Part shown: piece after piece, positions 1 to 13,000 of the stretch | Numbering within the stretch: position 1 is the first letter of the stretch | Layout: every line of letters begins with the position of its first letter | From: Channa striata | Lineage: Eukaryota; Chordata; Actinopteri; Anabantiformes; Channidae | Reading direction: 5' to 3' | DNA: 64,000 nucleotides | Assembly: GCA_033026295.1 (NCBI GenBank) | Contig: CM065182.1 | Span: forward strand, 5,456,001 to 5,520,000 | The notes under the pieces: model-generated | The model's input: the letters and a program-made list of their open reading frames with translations, nothing else | The model's database searches: none | What the model was told of the DNA's origin: nothing | Position numbers and translations under genes: made by a program

Positions 1-955
1 AAAAAAAAAAAACACATTGCACAACAATCTGGCTTCAAACAAGTTCCAAAAGGTCGAATCGGGAGTTAAAAAAACAAAAGCCATAACTCTCCCCAGTTGT
101 ACAACACTGAGGACATCAGATATGTAAGATGAGAAGTGATTAACATCTGCAAATCAAACGCTTAGAACGACTACAGAACGGACAAGCTGAGAGAAGTTGC
201 CCGATCCCGTTTCCTCTTGGGACTCGAAAGGCTGCAGTGAGCACAGATCCATCAAAGCACAATCAATGTTTCAGCAGTGAGGCCTGGTAATGAACATACC
301 GCAGTCGTACCTGAGCCGTCAGTCTGCGGCTTCAGAGCAGCACGTCAACGTAACGTATGCTTCAGTATTTAGTCGAGCTCTTCTGTGTGTTTAAAGCGTT
401 TGACCTGATCGGGGTTTTTCACCCCCAGTCTGTTAGAAAATCTGAGAGGTTATTTATGGTAAACTGAGATTTGAGTCTGTATTTTACTAAATGATGCTTC
501 GTGTTCATCGAGGCTGTACTACAGTGCACAGGTAAAACATTCAGAACAGATTTTAGCTGCATAGCTGCATTTGTTCCGAAAAGGAAATATTGGTCATTAT
601 GATTGTTATAACAATAAAAAAAGCTCATGCGCGTGCATTTGGGGACAAAGTATAAAGCTTGTTTTGAGATTTTAAGGGCAACACAAATGTCATATGAACA
701 ACAAGATGAAAACAAAAAAATGTTTGGACATTTTTGTCACCCGTCAGAGCCACTGGCAGGCAGAGTTTGATTAAACAACAGACAGGGTCAGACTAGCTGC
801 TGCAGTCACCTTTCTGGTTTTTAGCAAACCAAACTGTCTCCTGGCTCCAGTTCTAAATTCCAACGTCTAACACACACAGTAAAGTGGTTTCGATTTTCAC
901 TTCCGACGTTCAAATGAGCAAATGCAAAACAAAACACAAACGCTGGGATACGTAC
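1..955 (-). other. nr3c1 intron 6, partial
   Basis: Starts at the donor GTACGT after exon 6 and runs off the window. No match to exon 7 was found in any frame. It is AT-rich unique-looking sequence with a poly(A) run at the extreme left end and no clear repeat. Confidence 0.85.
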
Positions 956-1100
956 TCGTTGATGACGAGGTCGGGGGCGAAGCAGAGCATGTTACCGTTA
1001 CACTGCTCGTACGACCTCCAACCGAGACTGAAGGACATGAGAAAGAGCCAGGAGCACTGCAGCAAGGTCATCTGGTCATCCAGGTGCAGGTTACGGAAGC
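956..1100 (-). CDS. nr3c1: nr3c1 exon 6: ligand-binding domain helices 4-5 and onward
   Basis: The exon is exactly 145 nt. The acceptor is CCTCCTAG and the donor GA followed by GTACGT. It completes Gly608, encodes 609-655 and gives two bases of Glu656. FRNLHLDDQMTLLQ is the nuclear-receptor signature of helices 3-5. Trp625, Met629 and Arg636 match the human pocket residues W600, M604 and R611; Arg636 holds the steroid A-ring ketone. Cys623 replaces the tyrosine of mammals (QCSW instead of QYSW), a change I associate with fish GRs. The exon ends at APDLVINE. The next exon should begin with the second half of this helix region and lies left of the window. Confidence 0.96.
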
Positions 1101-4100
1101 CTAGGAGGGACAGATTCAAACAGATTAGGACAGCGAACACAGACGTCACAATTAAATGAGCAGTAAAACTAGTGTCTGGATATTCCTAAAATTTGTTGTT
1201 TAAATTGTTGAACAGAAGAATATTGATAACAATGATACCTGTGATTCATTTTACTTATTACATCGAGGGCAACTAACGGACAATTAATACTATTAATAAA
1301 CGTAAGCTTCGACGTGGACCTTTCGCTCGGATACGTTCTCGCGTGTCCTTTTTATACTTGCACAGTAGAAGTGTGTGTCCGTAAGCGAGCAGCATTACGT
1401 TCAACAAACCTCAGTTAGCTGAAAATGAAGAAACAATCCAGAAACGGAAAGTACATTTGCCTGTTTCACGATTCACAACTCTCAAAGCAGATGTGATGTC
1501 TTTGGTGGACAGAACTACTGTGTCCTGTCCTATGAATGTTTGCAGAGATATCAGGTGTGCTCCAGACCAAATAATATACTGTGAGACTATTGTAATCATC
1601 ACTAACATGTGAAGAGTAGTATGCTCTCAAACCCAGACTTTTCTTATTTTCATTTTTTCAAAATGTTCATTTTTGGAAACTAAAAGTCAAAAGAAACAGC
1701 TTTTCCAACCATGTTGTTACTTTAGATGACACAACTCTGGCCCCCGGTACTACTGCAAAGAACACCATTTCTGACCAGGATATATGAAAATATACCTCAC
1801 AAATAAAACAAATCTCTAGAACAGCCTTCTTTCATCTATGCATTGACAAAATTCAGAGCATCCTGTCTCCAAGCGATGCTAAAAAACTGGTCCATGCATG
1901 TGTTCCTTCTAGATTGGAGGACTGTAATTCTCTACTCTCAGGCTGCCCCAGTAACTCTCTAGAAAACCTTCAATTAATCCAAAATGCTGCAGCAAGATTA
2001 CTGACTGGGATTGGTAAGAGAGATCATATTTCACCTTCATTAGCTTCTCTCCATTGGCTTCCCATTAAATGTAGGATAGAATTTAAAACCCTTCATCTTA
2101 CCTATAAAGCACCATCCTACCTCAAAGATCTCCTAGTACCAGATCATCCATAGACCACTTCGGTCTCAGAATCCAGGCCTACTTGTGGTTCCCAGAATGG
2201 GAGGCAGAGCCTTTAGCTGTCAAGCTCCTCTCCTGTGGAACCAGCTCCCAGACACCCTCTCTACTTTTAAGACTAGGCTCCAAACTTTCCTCTTAGATAA
2301 ATCTTATAGTTAGTTCTAGTCCTGCTGCTAAAGGCTCAGACTGCTGGGGGACAAACCCCTGATGCACTGAGACACTATCCTCCTCTCACCCCACCTGACA
2401 CTGGTCATACAGTGGTGGCAAACGATAATAATATGATAATAACAGATAACATCATTGAAAGGCATCGTAACATCTGAAGCAGGTGTCCAGGGATGGCCAC
2501 TGTTCATAGTACGTTAGTCCATACTACACTGATCCTAGTACAAATAAATATATGAATATTCTCTCTGCTGCACACATTCATTTACAGAGACACAGAAACA
2601 ATGCCCAGAAGTAAAAGTAATTTCTCAATACCTCATTAAAACACTATTACAAGGACAGTTTATGCAAAACTATACAAGAAGATTTAATTAAGTCAATGTG
2701 TAAACTGGATTCAAATTGCAGTTCACTTGTCACACTGTCGAAACTATAAAAGCGGAATTGCAGACGAAATTTCCTGACACGTTACATTTGTTTAAAACCA
2801 CGACTGTTCTTCCTCACCGTCACCGTGGCAGGCAGCCAGCTGGGGGGACAATGCACACACAACCCAAACCGAGCCAGATTTGCCCCTCATCATACTCACT
2901 CTCTCACACACTCACACACTCTCTCTCTCACACACACACACACACACAGAATCCACGGTAAAGCCTAAACCCTGTGGTTTCTCTGAGAAATCTGACCTTC
3001 AATCTGTGGTGTGACCAAAAGCAACATTTACAACAAGAAGAGAAAAATCTCCCAGCAAATAGTTGAAGTGATTATCAAGTCATGTGCCTTAAATCACGTG
3101 ATTAGAAACTTGCACTAGCGGTTAAAATCTCTTGTGTTTACCTATTACTTCTGTGGAAAGGCATCAAACCGAGCAATCGTGTTGGTTTGTTGTTCAGGTT
3201 TATGACATAAATGAAGTTACTCGGCACTACAGTAAAACAGAAGCATGTGCTCTTAAGACTCAGATCCCAAAGTATTTGTTTTGGAGTCGCGACTGGAGAT
3301 GACTTCATGTTCCTTCTAATACCAGCGATGATGCTACGACGTTGACCTCTCGCCCGTTTGTGACCCTCCCCTGAAAACTCAGGTCAATAAACGCACAATA
3401 ATGAGAATAAATGTGGACATTTGCTGTAACAACATTCGTTTTACAGACATAATGATGTAGCAGGTACCGAGAAGATCGGCTTTACAAACATTCAGACAGA
3501 CATTAACCTTGGTCACGACCAGATCAAAATACTTTGTGAGCACTTTTGAGAGGCCGGGTGCCTAAAGTGATATTTTTTTTTAAGCCACAATTATTATCCT
3601 CTTCCAGCTGTAATTATGGATGCAGCCGCTGCAGAGTGCAGGCATTTTATTACATGGCTGCTGAACATCTGTTGTTCTTTGGCTCGGCTGCCAAGAGAAA
3701 CTGGAGAAAAACATCTTTTTCTACAGTCTGCAGTTAGAGGACGTGCGGGACTCTCACAGTGCCCAGCGCTGCACCACAGCCTAGCGGCCCAACCACGATC
3801 AATGAGCTAAATGACAAACCTTCGCTTCGGGTTAATTGTATGGTTCCACTCCATCAGCTAGAAGCTTCGGTCAGTGAAGAGCCCTAACAAAGGTACGTGT
3901 TGACTGGAGTTAATGTCTTACCACTTGTTCTAAGTATGAAAAGTTCTAATTCCTCACTGTAAACGTTCAGCTGCTCGTGCACTTCAGAAAGACAGCGACG
4001 CTGGCGGACGCTGTGTTAACATCAGGGCAAAGGGTTCCGGGTTTCCGATCTGCAAGTTCTGCAGTACAGATACACGGAATGGTTTTCCTTAAAGTAACGT

Positions 4101-7100
4101 AACTTTGTTCACCACCTGCTCGTACTAAACTTAACAGACGAAACGAAAAACAAAAAGCGGGTGTGTTGGTTTTCTGTCAGTGACTTTGTCCACTTCACTA
4201 AACATCCAACTCACTTACAAGCTGGTGATAGTGTCAGTGACCCACGTCGCTGCTGGTAAACCACTCACGTGGAGAGGGTTTGTTTGTTTTTCATACCTGG
4301 CAGTGACTTCGCCCACTTGACTGCAGAGATGACCTGCTGTCCTCCAAGCCTGTTGAGACTGGTCATGAGCCGCGAGGAGGTGTCGGGCAGCGTGCCGTCG
4401 TAGCCCGAGTAGATGATCTCCGGCTCGATGGCCTTGAGCACAGACAGCATGGTGGGCACGAGCTGGGGCATGCACCGGGGGATGACTGGTACGGGCATGT
4501 TGCTGACAGGCTCTGGTGATCCAGGCACCCGGGGCTTTAACTTCGACAACTTCTTGTTTTTCCTCGCTGGAGTGTGAGGCAAGACAAGGGATAGAAAGAG
4601 AGAGAAGGAAACGTAAGAGGAAGGAACTTCCAAACAGCTGCATCAATTACTCTCTATTCACATCAAACTGAGTCTCTAGTGAGACTAATTGTACCTTGTA
4701 CTGCATCTACAAACAAATTATGAATGATTCCCCAGTTCTTATTATGTACTTTCAACTCCAAATCCTATTTTAACATGGGTGTAAAGATATAAAGCAGGAT
4801 ACCAATAACTGAAACTATTAGCTGAGTGAATAGATTAAGAATAAACAATCCCATGAGTTCTAACAAATCGGCGAAGAGAGTCCCACATGCCGGATTTTCA
4901 TCTAGCAATAGCCCTTATGACTTATTAAGAGGACAATGCAAATTTGCACATTTTAATGTTTTGCAGTTTGTCTCGAGCGAGACGGCAGCAAAACCAACCT
5001 GCTTTGTTTTTGCCCACAGTGTGCTCATCATCTGGGCACCGATTTTGACAATTTCTCTCACTAAATGTACAAAACATACCGGGGGTTGGGAGGTTGCAGT
5101 GAATAAAAAAAAAAAAAAGATGTTTTTTCCTATCCTCTACCTTTTTTAATTTCCTCTCCTGGTGTTTCTATGGCAACTAAGAGCCTTTCTGGTGGGAGTT
5201 TGTCTGCTGATGCACTGACGTCCATCAAATCCCTCTCTGTCTTTCTGTCTCTGCCTGTATGTGGAACTACCTTCACCTCTGTCTGACAAACATCATCCTG
5301 TGTGCATGTAATCCCATTCAGCGCTGATTTGCTACAGACGACATGTTCATGTCTCGAGGGAGCGTCGGCTGAAATGACACACAAGGACCGAGCAGTTTGC
5401 AGTTTGCTCCACCTGTTGCTCCACTGACGTTGACACAGCTTAGCAGTTGCACTAAAAGTGTCTTAAATATTTGTCTCCTGAAGCAGCATCAGGTGAAACA
5501 TCACCGCATGACACAAACTACATGGATCGGGGTGTGTGTGTGTGTGTGTGTGAGTGAGGGAGTGGCACTGCCTCTTCCTGCCTGGCCTGCATGCCAGCAC
5601 ACGTGTGTAAAGCGTTACATTCACCGACACCAGCGCACACGCACGTTAACAGATGAGTGACGACCAGCCACCAATCCACACCGCCCTCATTTGTACCCGC
5701 TCAGAACAAAACATTCGCGTTCGGGTTATTCAGGTACGTGCAAATCAGGAACGATCAGAGTTTTTTCAAAGTCGGTCTGTCCACATAAATTGTCATTCTG
5801 TCTTTCTCAAAATGAGCCGACCTCCAAACCCTAAAAACCCCACGGCATTTTAAAAGGATTTTCAAGCCCCACAGGTGACCTGTGTTCAGGCCTGTTGGAG
5901 AAACAAAGCATTGGCTTTCAGAGTTCCCCGGCAATACGGCCACTGAACCATTACATGAGAGCGAGGAGCCAGTAGGAAAGCAAAGAAGAAAGGCAGAGAA
6001 CATTTTTCATTCATACACACAGGTTCAGTCGCAGGGCCCGTAAAACATATTCGCCCTTACAAGTTTTCCATCCTTTAATTTCTCACATTGAATTTATGGT
6101 CAATTTAATTTGGCTTTTTTTAGACACTGATCAACACACAACAAGTCTGAAAGCAGATCTCGACTAAGTCATGCAAAAATAATTTAAAATCTAAAACTGA
6201 AAACAAGCGATTGAATAAGCAATCAATCCTTTTAATGTTAAAAGCCGTTCCTTTCACTAGATGCACCTTTGGCAGCTGTTCCAGCATTGAACCCGTGTGG
6301 AAAGGTCTCAATCAGCTTTGAACATCAAAACAAGGCAATTTTCCTCCATTCATCTCTGTGAAACTGCTGTAGGTTGCACAGGGATTGCGAGTGAAGAGCC
6401 CTTTACAAGTCAGGCCACAAATTGGACTCCAGAACACCGTCTTGTTTTTAAACCCACTGTTTAGCTTTGGCTTTTTGCTCGGGGTCATTCCCTGGAAAAC
6501 AAACCTTCTCATAAGTCCAAGTTCTCTTGCAGACTGCCCTTGCAAAGTTTCCTTGCATTCTGCTGCATTCATTTTACCCTTCACCTTTTGTGGTCAAAGG
6601 TAAAATGCTGCGGAGAACCAGCTGCAGAGAAGCATCCACCCAGCGTGACGTGGTTTCCTGCATCATGCTTCACGTAGGTGATGGTGCGTTTGTGAGGATG
6701 TGCAGTTTTTTGCTTTCCTCCAAACACGGCAGCAGCTCCAATTATCAAAAAGCCCAAATTTTCTTTTCATCAGACTAAAGAACATTCTTCCACTTGACTT
6801 CAGAGTCTATCCCATGTCTTCTGGCATTTGAGGACAGTCTGCTGCATGCAGATTTCCATGAGTTCATGCTTTTCTTTATGGTAGATTTAACTGTACTCCT
6901 GTACTGTATTTATATTTTAAATTTAAAAATCTCTCAATTTACTCTAAGATTTATCATTTGTCACGTTCTATTTTTTCACTTTAACTTTTTTCTATTGATC
7001 AACGAAAACAGAAAAAAGCTTCTTATCTGATCATTCTTGCACATTCAGATTTTTGTTTGCCTTGTACCTCACTGGTAGCCACTTTTTGAATATATGAAAT

Positions 7101-10029
7101 AAAAAAAAAACTTGTATATGTGATACAATATATAAGCATTCTTCAATTGATTGGGTGATGTTAAAATATCGAATGCATGTATTTTTATAACCGTTCTCAT
7201 TTTTCTTTCTCCATTTTAAAAAACAGCTCTTTTTCAGGTCAGTTGAGGAAAAAGATCCATATTTAAGTTTGACAGAGCTTGATATCTGAATTTCTCCCTC
7301 ATTCTTCTTGATCTAATAACATGGGTGAGGAAAGTGTGGGTGGAGGCCAACGGTTCTATTTTGCTCTGTATTTGCTAAGCCATGCCGACCTTTTGAGTGA
7401 TCCAATCAAATTAATCAAATCCCCGTCGTGACTATACCCCCGCTCGCATATTCCATTTCACCGAGACAGAGGTTGTGTTACAAATGCTAACTCGGTTTTA
7501 ACCGATGCCTCGCTGTTGGTGAACTCCTGAAGGAAGCTTGGCCTCGTCTAAACGTGGCTGTTTACCTTCCAGGTTCATTCCAGCCTGAAGACATTTCCTG
7601 AAGCGGCAGGCTGGACAGTTCTTCCTGCGGATCTTATCGATGATGCAGTCGTTCCTCCCTGCACACAGGTAGTTGTGTTGGCCTGTAAAGAAGGAGAAAA
7701 ATACGGAGACATATTAGCTAGATAAGAAGGTTTGATGAGGATTAGTGTGAGCAGTACAGTATTATGACCATAATAACCACCTGTTGATTCTACAGTAAGC
7801 CTGACAAGTCTGCTGCCTCCTTCTGTTGTCGACAGCCTCACTTCCTCACGCCTGCACTTGGCAGAATCCTTTGCCGTGAACAGAGCTCTTTCCGCCACTC
7901 TGAACACTTTCCTTTCCTCATAATTACTCTTTTGCTAGCCCAGTATCAATGTCCTACATAACTCAGTTTTATAAACAAGAGATGAAACTGTTATTACATT
8001 TGATCTAAAAAAAGAGGCAGCAACAGATATTGGACCCGAGGGAAGAAACGATGAGCTGACTCCAGCCAAACTCTCTTTGCAAAGAAACGTTTGTTGGGGA
8101 CATGCACACGACACATCAGATTGAACCAAAAGACCAACGCCAACAACGGTCTCTCAATGCTTTCCGACTTCCTCGCGGTTTTCTTACAGACAGTGTAGGT
8201 GGTATCACCCAAAAATAAACTACAATGGCTGGGTTCATGTCAGCCAGTGCAACAACGTGGCTCATTCATATGTTTTAATAGTTTGTGGAGAACAATGGAG
8301 ATCTGTTGCACAGAGGAGCCGTTTCTATCAGGCTTTGGCTACACGTACAATACTTGTTAGTAGGAGTTTATTCTTTTCCTTTTTTGCTGGCAGTAAAAAC
8401 TTAGTAATACTGTAAATTTTACTAGACTTTAACTGCTAGAAACTGTGATGTCACCTTTGGATTTAAGGCAGTTGCACGTATTTAGCACAGGAATCAGGGG
8501 CAGAAGCTCAAGTTTCTGTGAAGTGATCCAGCGTCCAGAGGATCATTAAACTGGGCATTAAAAAGCCATTTACCATAATGTGCAAACCTGGATGAGTTGC
8601 AATGGATGTTTCACTCCATATTTTACAAAATATTACTAAGGCATTCTACTGTTACTCAATTCTTATTGTGAAATTTCTGAGCTCTTTATGTTTTTTTTTT
8701 TTTTTGCATCGTCACTGGTACGTGTTGCAGTCATCCGGAAATTTCCTTCTCATGAGTCAGCAGGGCTGAAAAACCTTCACAGCATTTGTTAGAAAGTCAA
8801 CAGGCCTGGGAACCGGGTGCTACACGCTGTTTACCATCAATGCTGCCTCTTCATATACACAAGTAAAATAAATTCATATCATGGCGTGATCATCTTCTTA
8901 AAAAGCATATCATGCAAATAAGGCTAGTACTAGAGATCATTTTACTCCGCCCACCACCTCTCGTACGATAAGTGAGAATGCTCCAAAAATTATTGATCAC
9001 GCAAGAAATCGAAGGACGAGAATCACAAGAAGAGCCAGTGCTTCGTTATCAGAATTCCAGTAAAACATATTTGCTAAAAGTTACCCAAACTTTCACTGTG
9101 ATAGTCGTTCTATGAAATGCAACTGATAATCGACTTCAATCACATCTGTTGGGCAAGATGAGTCACCAACCTGAGAAACAGCTTCACATCCACTGCTGAG
9201 ATCATGGAAAAATTGTTTGCAGCCAGTGATTTAGAAAGACTTGAGAGCGAACGCTATCGGCAGTTAAACAGATTGTTTTAGGTTTTGGCCACATCCTCAG
9301 TTACTAGTCAGTGTTCGCAGAGAGTCAGCAGAATTACAAATTAAAAAAAGACCAGTAATGCATGTGTCATGTTTAAGTATTTGTGCAACGCAATTTTATT
9401 GTCACATAATTCAAACTGGAGGTTTTACGGGTTTGACCAGTATTAACTTATGAGTAAAGCATTGAATAGCTACAAAACATTACCAATGCTAGTCTGAGGG
9501 TCAGGAATCAGACTTCCAAACTTCTTACAGTCCTATTTTACCCATTGACCACATTATCGGCCAAACGCTGAACTAGTTCCATCCTTTTCGGCCAGAACTC
9601 ATTTAAAACCTGCGCTGCCCTGCTGCAGGGGTTACATGCTGCTACGGATACACGTGACGCACAAAAGCGCATCTTACGAAAGTGTCTATGCCCCTTCTGG
9701 ATCACCGGATGACTAAATTATAACATACTCCCCCATCGCCAATTACTGTATAATGTGGAGCGGCAAGGTGGAGGCCCACTCATTAGTCACTCTTTGCTAT
9801 AATGGCATTACTCATTACAGAGCAGATTTGCGCAGCCTCACAGCTATTAGAATCAGAAAATCAAATAAATAACCACATTGAAACCCGATAATGTGCAGTT
9901 ACCTTCGAGTTCTTTAGATCTAGCACCTCAGTATATTCTAAATTCCTGCAGAGATCATCACACTGGATTCTACAATAAATACCTCTACCTGATGTGCTTG
10001 TGCCGCTCTCCAGCAGCCTTTAATTCATT

Positions 10030-10060
<31 letters not shown>

Positions 10061-13000
10061 AGTCTCTGCACGACTGACCACGACTGTTTCCATCGGCTGA
10101 AACAAGACCTTATACAAAGTCAACAGTGCCTCGACAAAACGCTCTTTGTTGTTGTTGCTGATCTTTGAAATATCATAGTGTTTGATGCAGCTTTTTGAAG
10201 TAAAGGGCACTTGATAAGACCAATGGCAGCATATAGGACTGTGAAGGAATGCCGCATATAACAGCAGCACATTGTTTTGTGCATTTATGAGAAAATTAGA
10301 ACTGTGTAAGCAAATGTAATGTTATCAAGAGGATTACAGCTGGCAGCCATTAAAACACACACAACTGTTAATGCTACATGAAGACCCTTAAATTATTATT
10401 TTTCAGGTAGTTTCCACCGTCTGACACGATTTTTTTTTTGCCCACGAGTGAGTAAAGACAAAGTCTTATCCAGCAGGCCCCAATGCATGTACTGTGAGCA
10501 GCAGCAGGGACATCAGGCCAATGATTAGCTCGGCTTAATGGCGCTTCAGAACAGCAGCGCCCCGCACCGACGTTGGCTGAAACCAAAAGAATTCTGCAAT
10601 AAAAGTGGAGCACGCAGGTGTAATGTAGTGTAAAACTGCAGTGAGAAGCAGGTTCACAGTTCACGAGGTTCATTTGTTCCTTCAGCCGTTTACAATCTCA
10701 AAAAAAAACCTTTAAAACTCATCCACCGATCCTGTCCCACACGGACTGGAAATCTATCTGCACGGCTGGCGGTGTGACGACAAGCGAGCGGCCTGCAAGC
10801 TGCCAGTTGCAGCCATCGCTGCTATCGCAGGAAGTCACTGCAAACAACAGCGTAACCAGCCATCTGTGGTGTCGAACGTGCCAGCTGAATCCCGCTGATA
10901 TCCTCTCTCCCTTATCCTGCCCTGATCTGTTAACAAGGAGCTGGCAGCGGCCATCAGCACTGGCTGATGGAGCCTCTGGCTGGGTTTACAGCTAACGCCA
11001 CCACGTCGGGCTGCGACTAATGAGTGTTTGCTCTGTGGGCCAGCGGTTAGTACTATCAGCTCACAGCAAGGCGGACCGGAGCTGGAACCCGACCAGGTAA
11101 CTCACTCCAGGTAAATGTTGTAATTCTGCATGTTAAATCACTAATATTTGCTATGCGTGCATAATGATTAACCACAATTAAGTGACGAGTCTAATAACAT
11201 AAAAAAATACAATTCATACACATTTTTAAAAGACTCATACTACACTCATAAACTACACTTCTTCTGCCAAGAAGCTACGTTTTAGCTACACTGAAGTAAG
11301 AAAAGGCCAAGGAAGGGAAAATATATCTTATGTATGAAAACAATACAAAATGAATTGTGTGGTCTCATTGTAATTATTCCCCCAACCACTGGTAGCAGCA
11401 CTGAACAAACTGCTGCTCATTGTCAGAATATTTTATGATGACATCATTCCAAAGCACACCCGAACGAGCTTTGAAATTTGGGGAAATTTGTGCTTTATGG
11501 GGTGATTTTTCTTTGGAGTGAGTGAGTAGTTTTGTAAGCAGTGGTTCAAATCTTCACACAATTACAACAAATGATCTGTGATCCAGCACAAAACACAGGA
11601 GTAAAGTTCGATAACCTGGACTGCACAGCTTCATTTTAAGAAACATGTATTCTATTTTTATATGTTATTGTGAAGAAACTCTTCAATTTGATATTAATCA
11701 GCAAAAACTGATATATTTATGATTCTATCCTCAAGCGTATTCACCCATTAACTATAACTGTGTTATTTAAGAACACTGAAGGCTTCCGCTGAGAAATTTA
11801 ATATGAAGATTAGTAAACTATTACTCTGTTTATTATTTCACAGTCCCCAGGGTTTAATATGCCACTAGGCACTGATTTTGTTTTTTTATTCTTTAGTAGC
11901 TTGAAGCCTTAGCGTGAGACGAGTAATAGACCAGAATGATCGAATTTTGATTGACAACTGTGAGCTCTCAGCCCTGACTTGGATAAAAGGGTTGGGCTCA
12001 GTCAAAAACCTCAGAAGGGAATTTCTCTGTAGTGCTGCCAGACTGTTTAATCACTCCAAGTCATAGAAGCCTTTAAAAAAAAATACACTCCACAACATTT
12101 TGGCCCATAGATATGAAATAAAAGTTGCATTATGCAGCTTTAAGTGATGATGTCGCCAAGGTTTCAACTAAGCAGTAATGAATATTTTTAAAATACGTTT
12201 TCTCACAAGGTTAAAATCAGGTAAAAAAAAAAAAATTACTTTCAGGGCACAATCAGGATTTAAGTTTGATGAGTGCAGCAGAATGACGTTTACAGCATAA
12301 GAACACACAGAACACTTTCAGGTTGGAGATGCAGTGGCCCTAATGCGAATTCCTGGCTGAAGCATCATGTGACTGCTCACAGGATAGGATTGCAGCTTTT
12401 CAACCACACTCAGGTGCCCACATGACCACTGAAACACGTCCCGATCACTGCTCCTGCTCATACAGACTTTCAAAAGAGGCTTCCTATGTAGGGGATGGAG
12501 GACAAAGTCACTGTCCTGCCTCGGTGGAAAAAATGTATTTAAAAGTTTATCGGAGGACCATAAAAGGCTTTACTGAGTCACGTTAAGGGAAAATCTTTAA
12601 GAGCTGCGCAATTTTAGTTTTTTTTTTTTTGGCGTCTTCCAGGAAAAGACATCGTTTATTGCAGCTCCACAGGGAATCACAGTCAAGGGAAACACAAAGA
12701 GGGAATTTTACATTACAAAAAATAACTTATAGTGGATTTTTTTTTCAACCATGTGGGGGCTTTACGAATGAGTATGAACAGGAGGAATGACTACACCACG
12801 TGAAACCTCTTTCATCGGCACATGCGTGTTGTTGAAAAAACAGAAACTTGGAAGATGCATTACACAGAGTTATCAGTAAAAACAATGTCACACAGTGCGA
12901 GTCCAACACATGAGCAGCACAGTTGAAGGGGAGGGGTGATTCGTAACAGCAGATCTCAGGAAGGTCAGAGCGGGTCAAGTGCAAAAGAAAAGGCCCAATT

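Larger units (their letters stand above)
1101..4296 (-). other. nr3c1 intron 5
   Basis: A 3.2-kb intron between exons 5 and 6. It holds an L2-like LINE 3' end (1,805-2,560) and a CA/CT microsatellite (about 2,896-2,949). The rest shows no coding or regulatory feature that I can support. Confidence 0.9.
4567..7565 (-). other. nr3c1 intron 4
   Basis: A 3.0-kb intron. It holds a (GT)n run near 5,532-5,552, an A-rich run near 5,105-5,118 and a Tc1 transposase remnant (6,235-6,880). Between these I see nothing coding. Confidence 0.9.

Noticed and set aside
4215..4646. 143-codon minus-strand ORF overlapping exon 5
   Set aside because: It is another frame of the exon 5 region; the frame with the hinge and ligand-domain motifs and proper splice borders is the real one.
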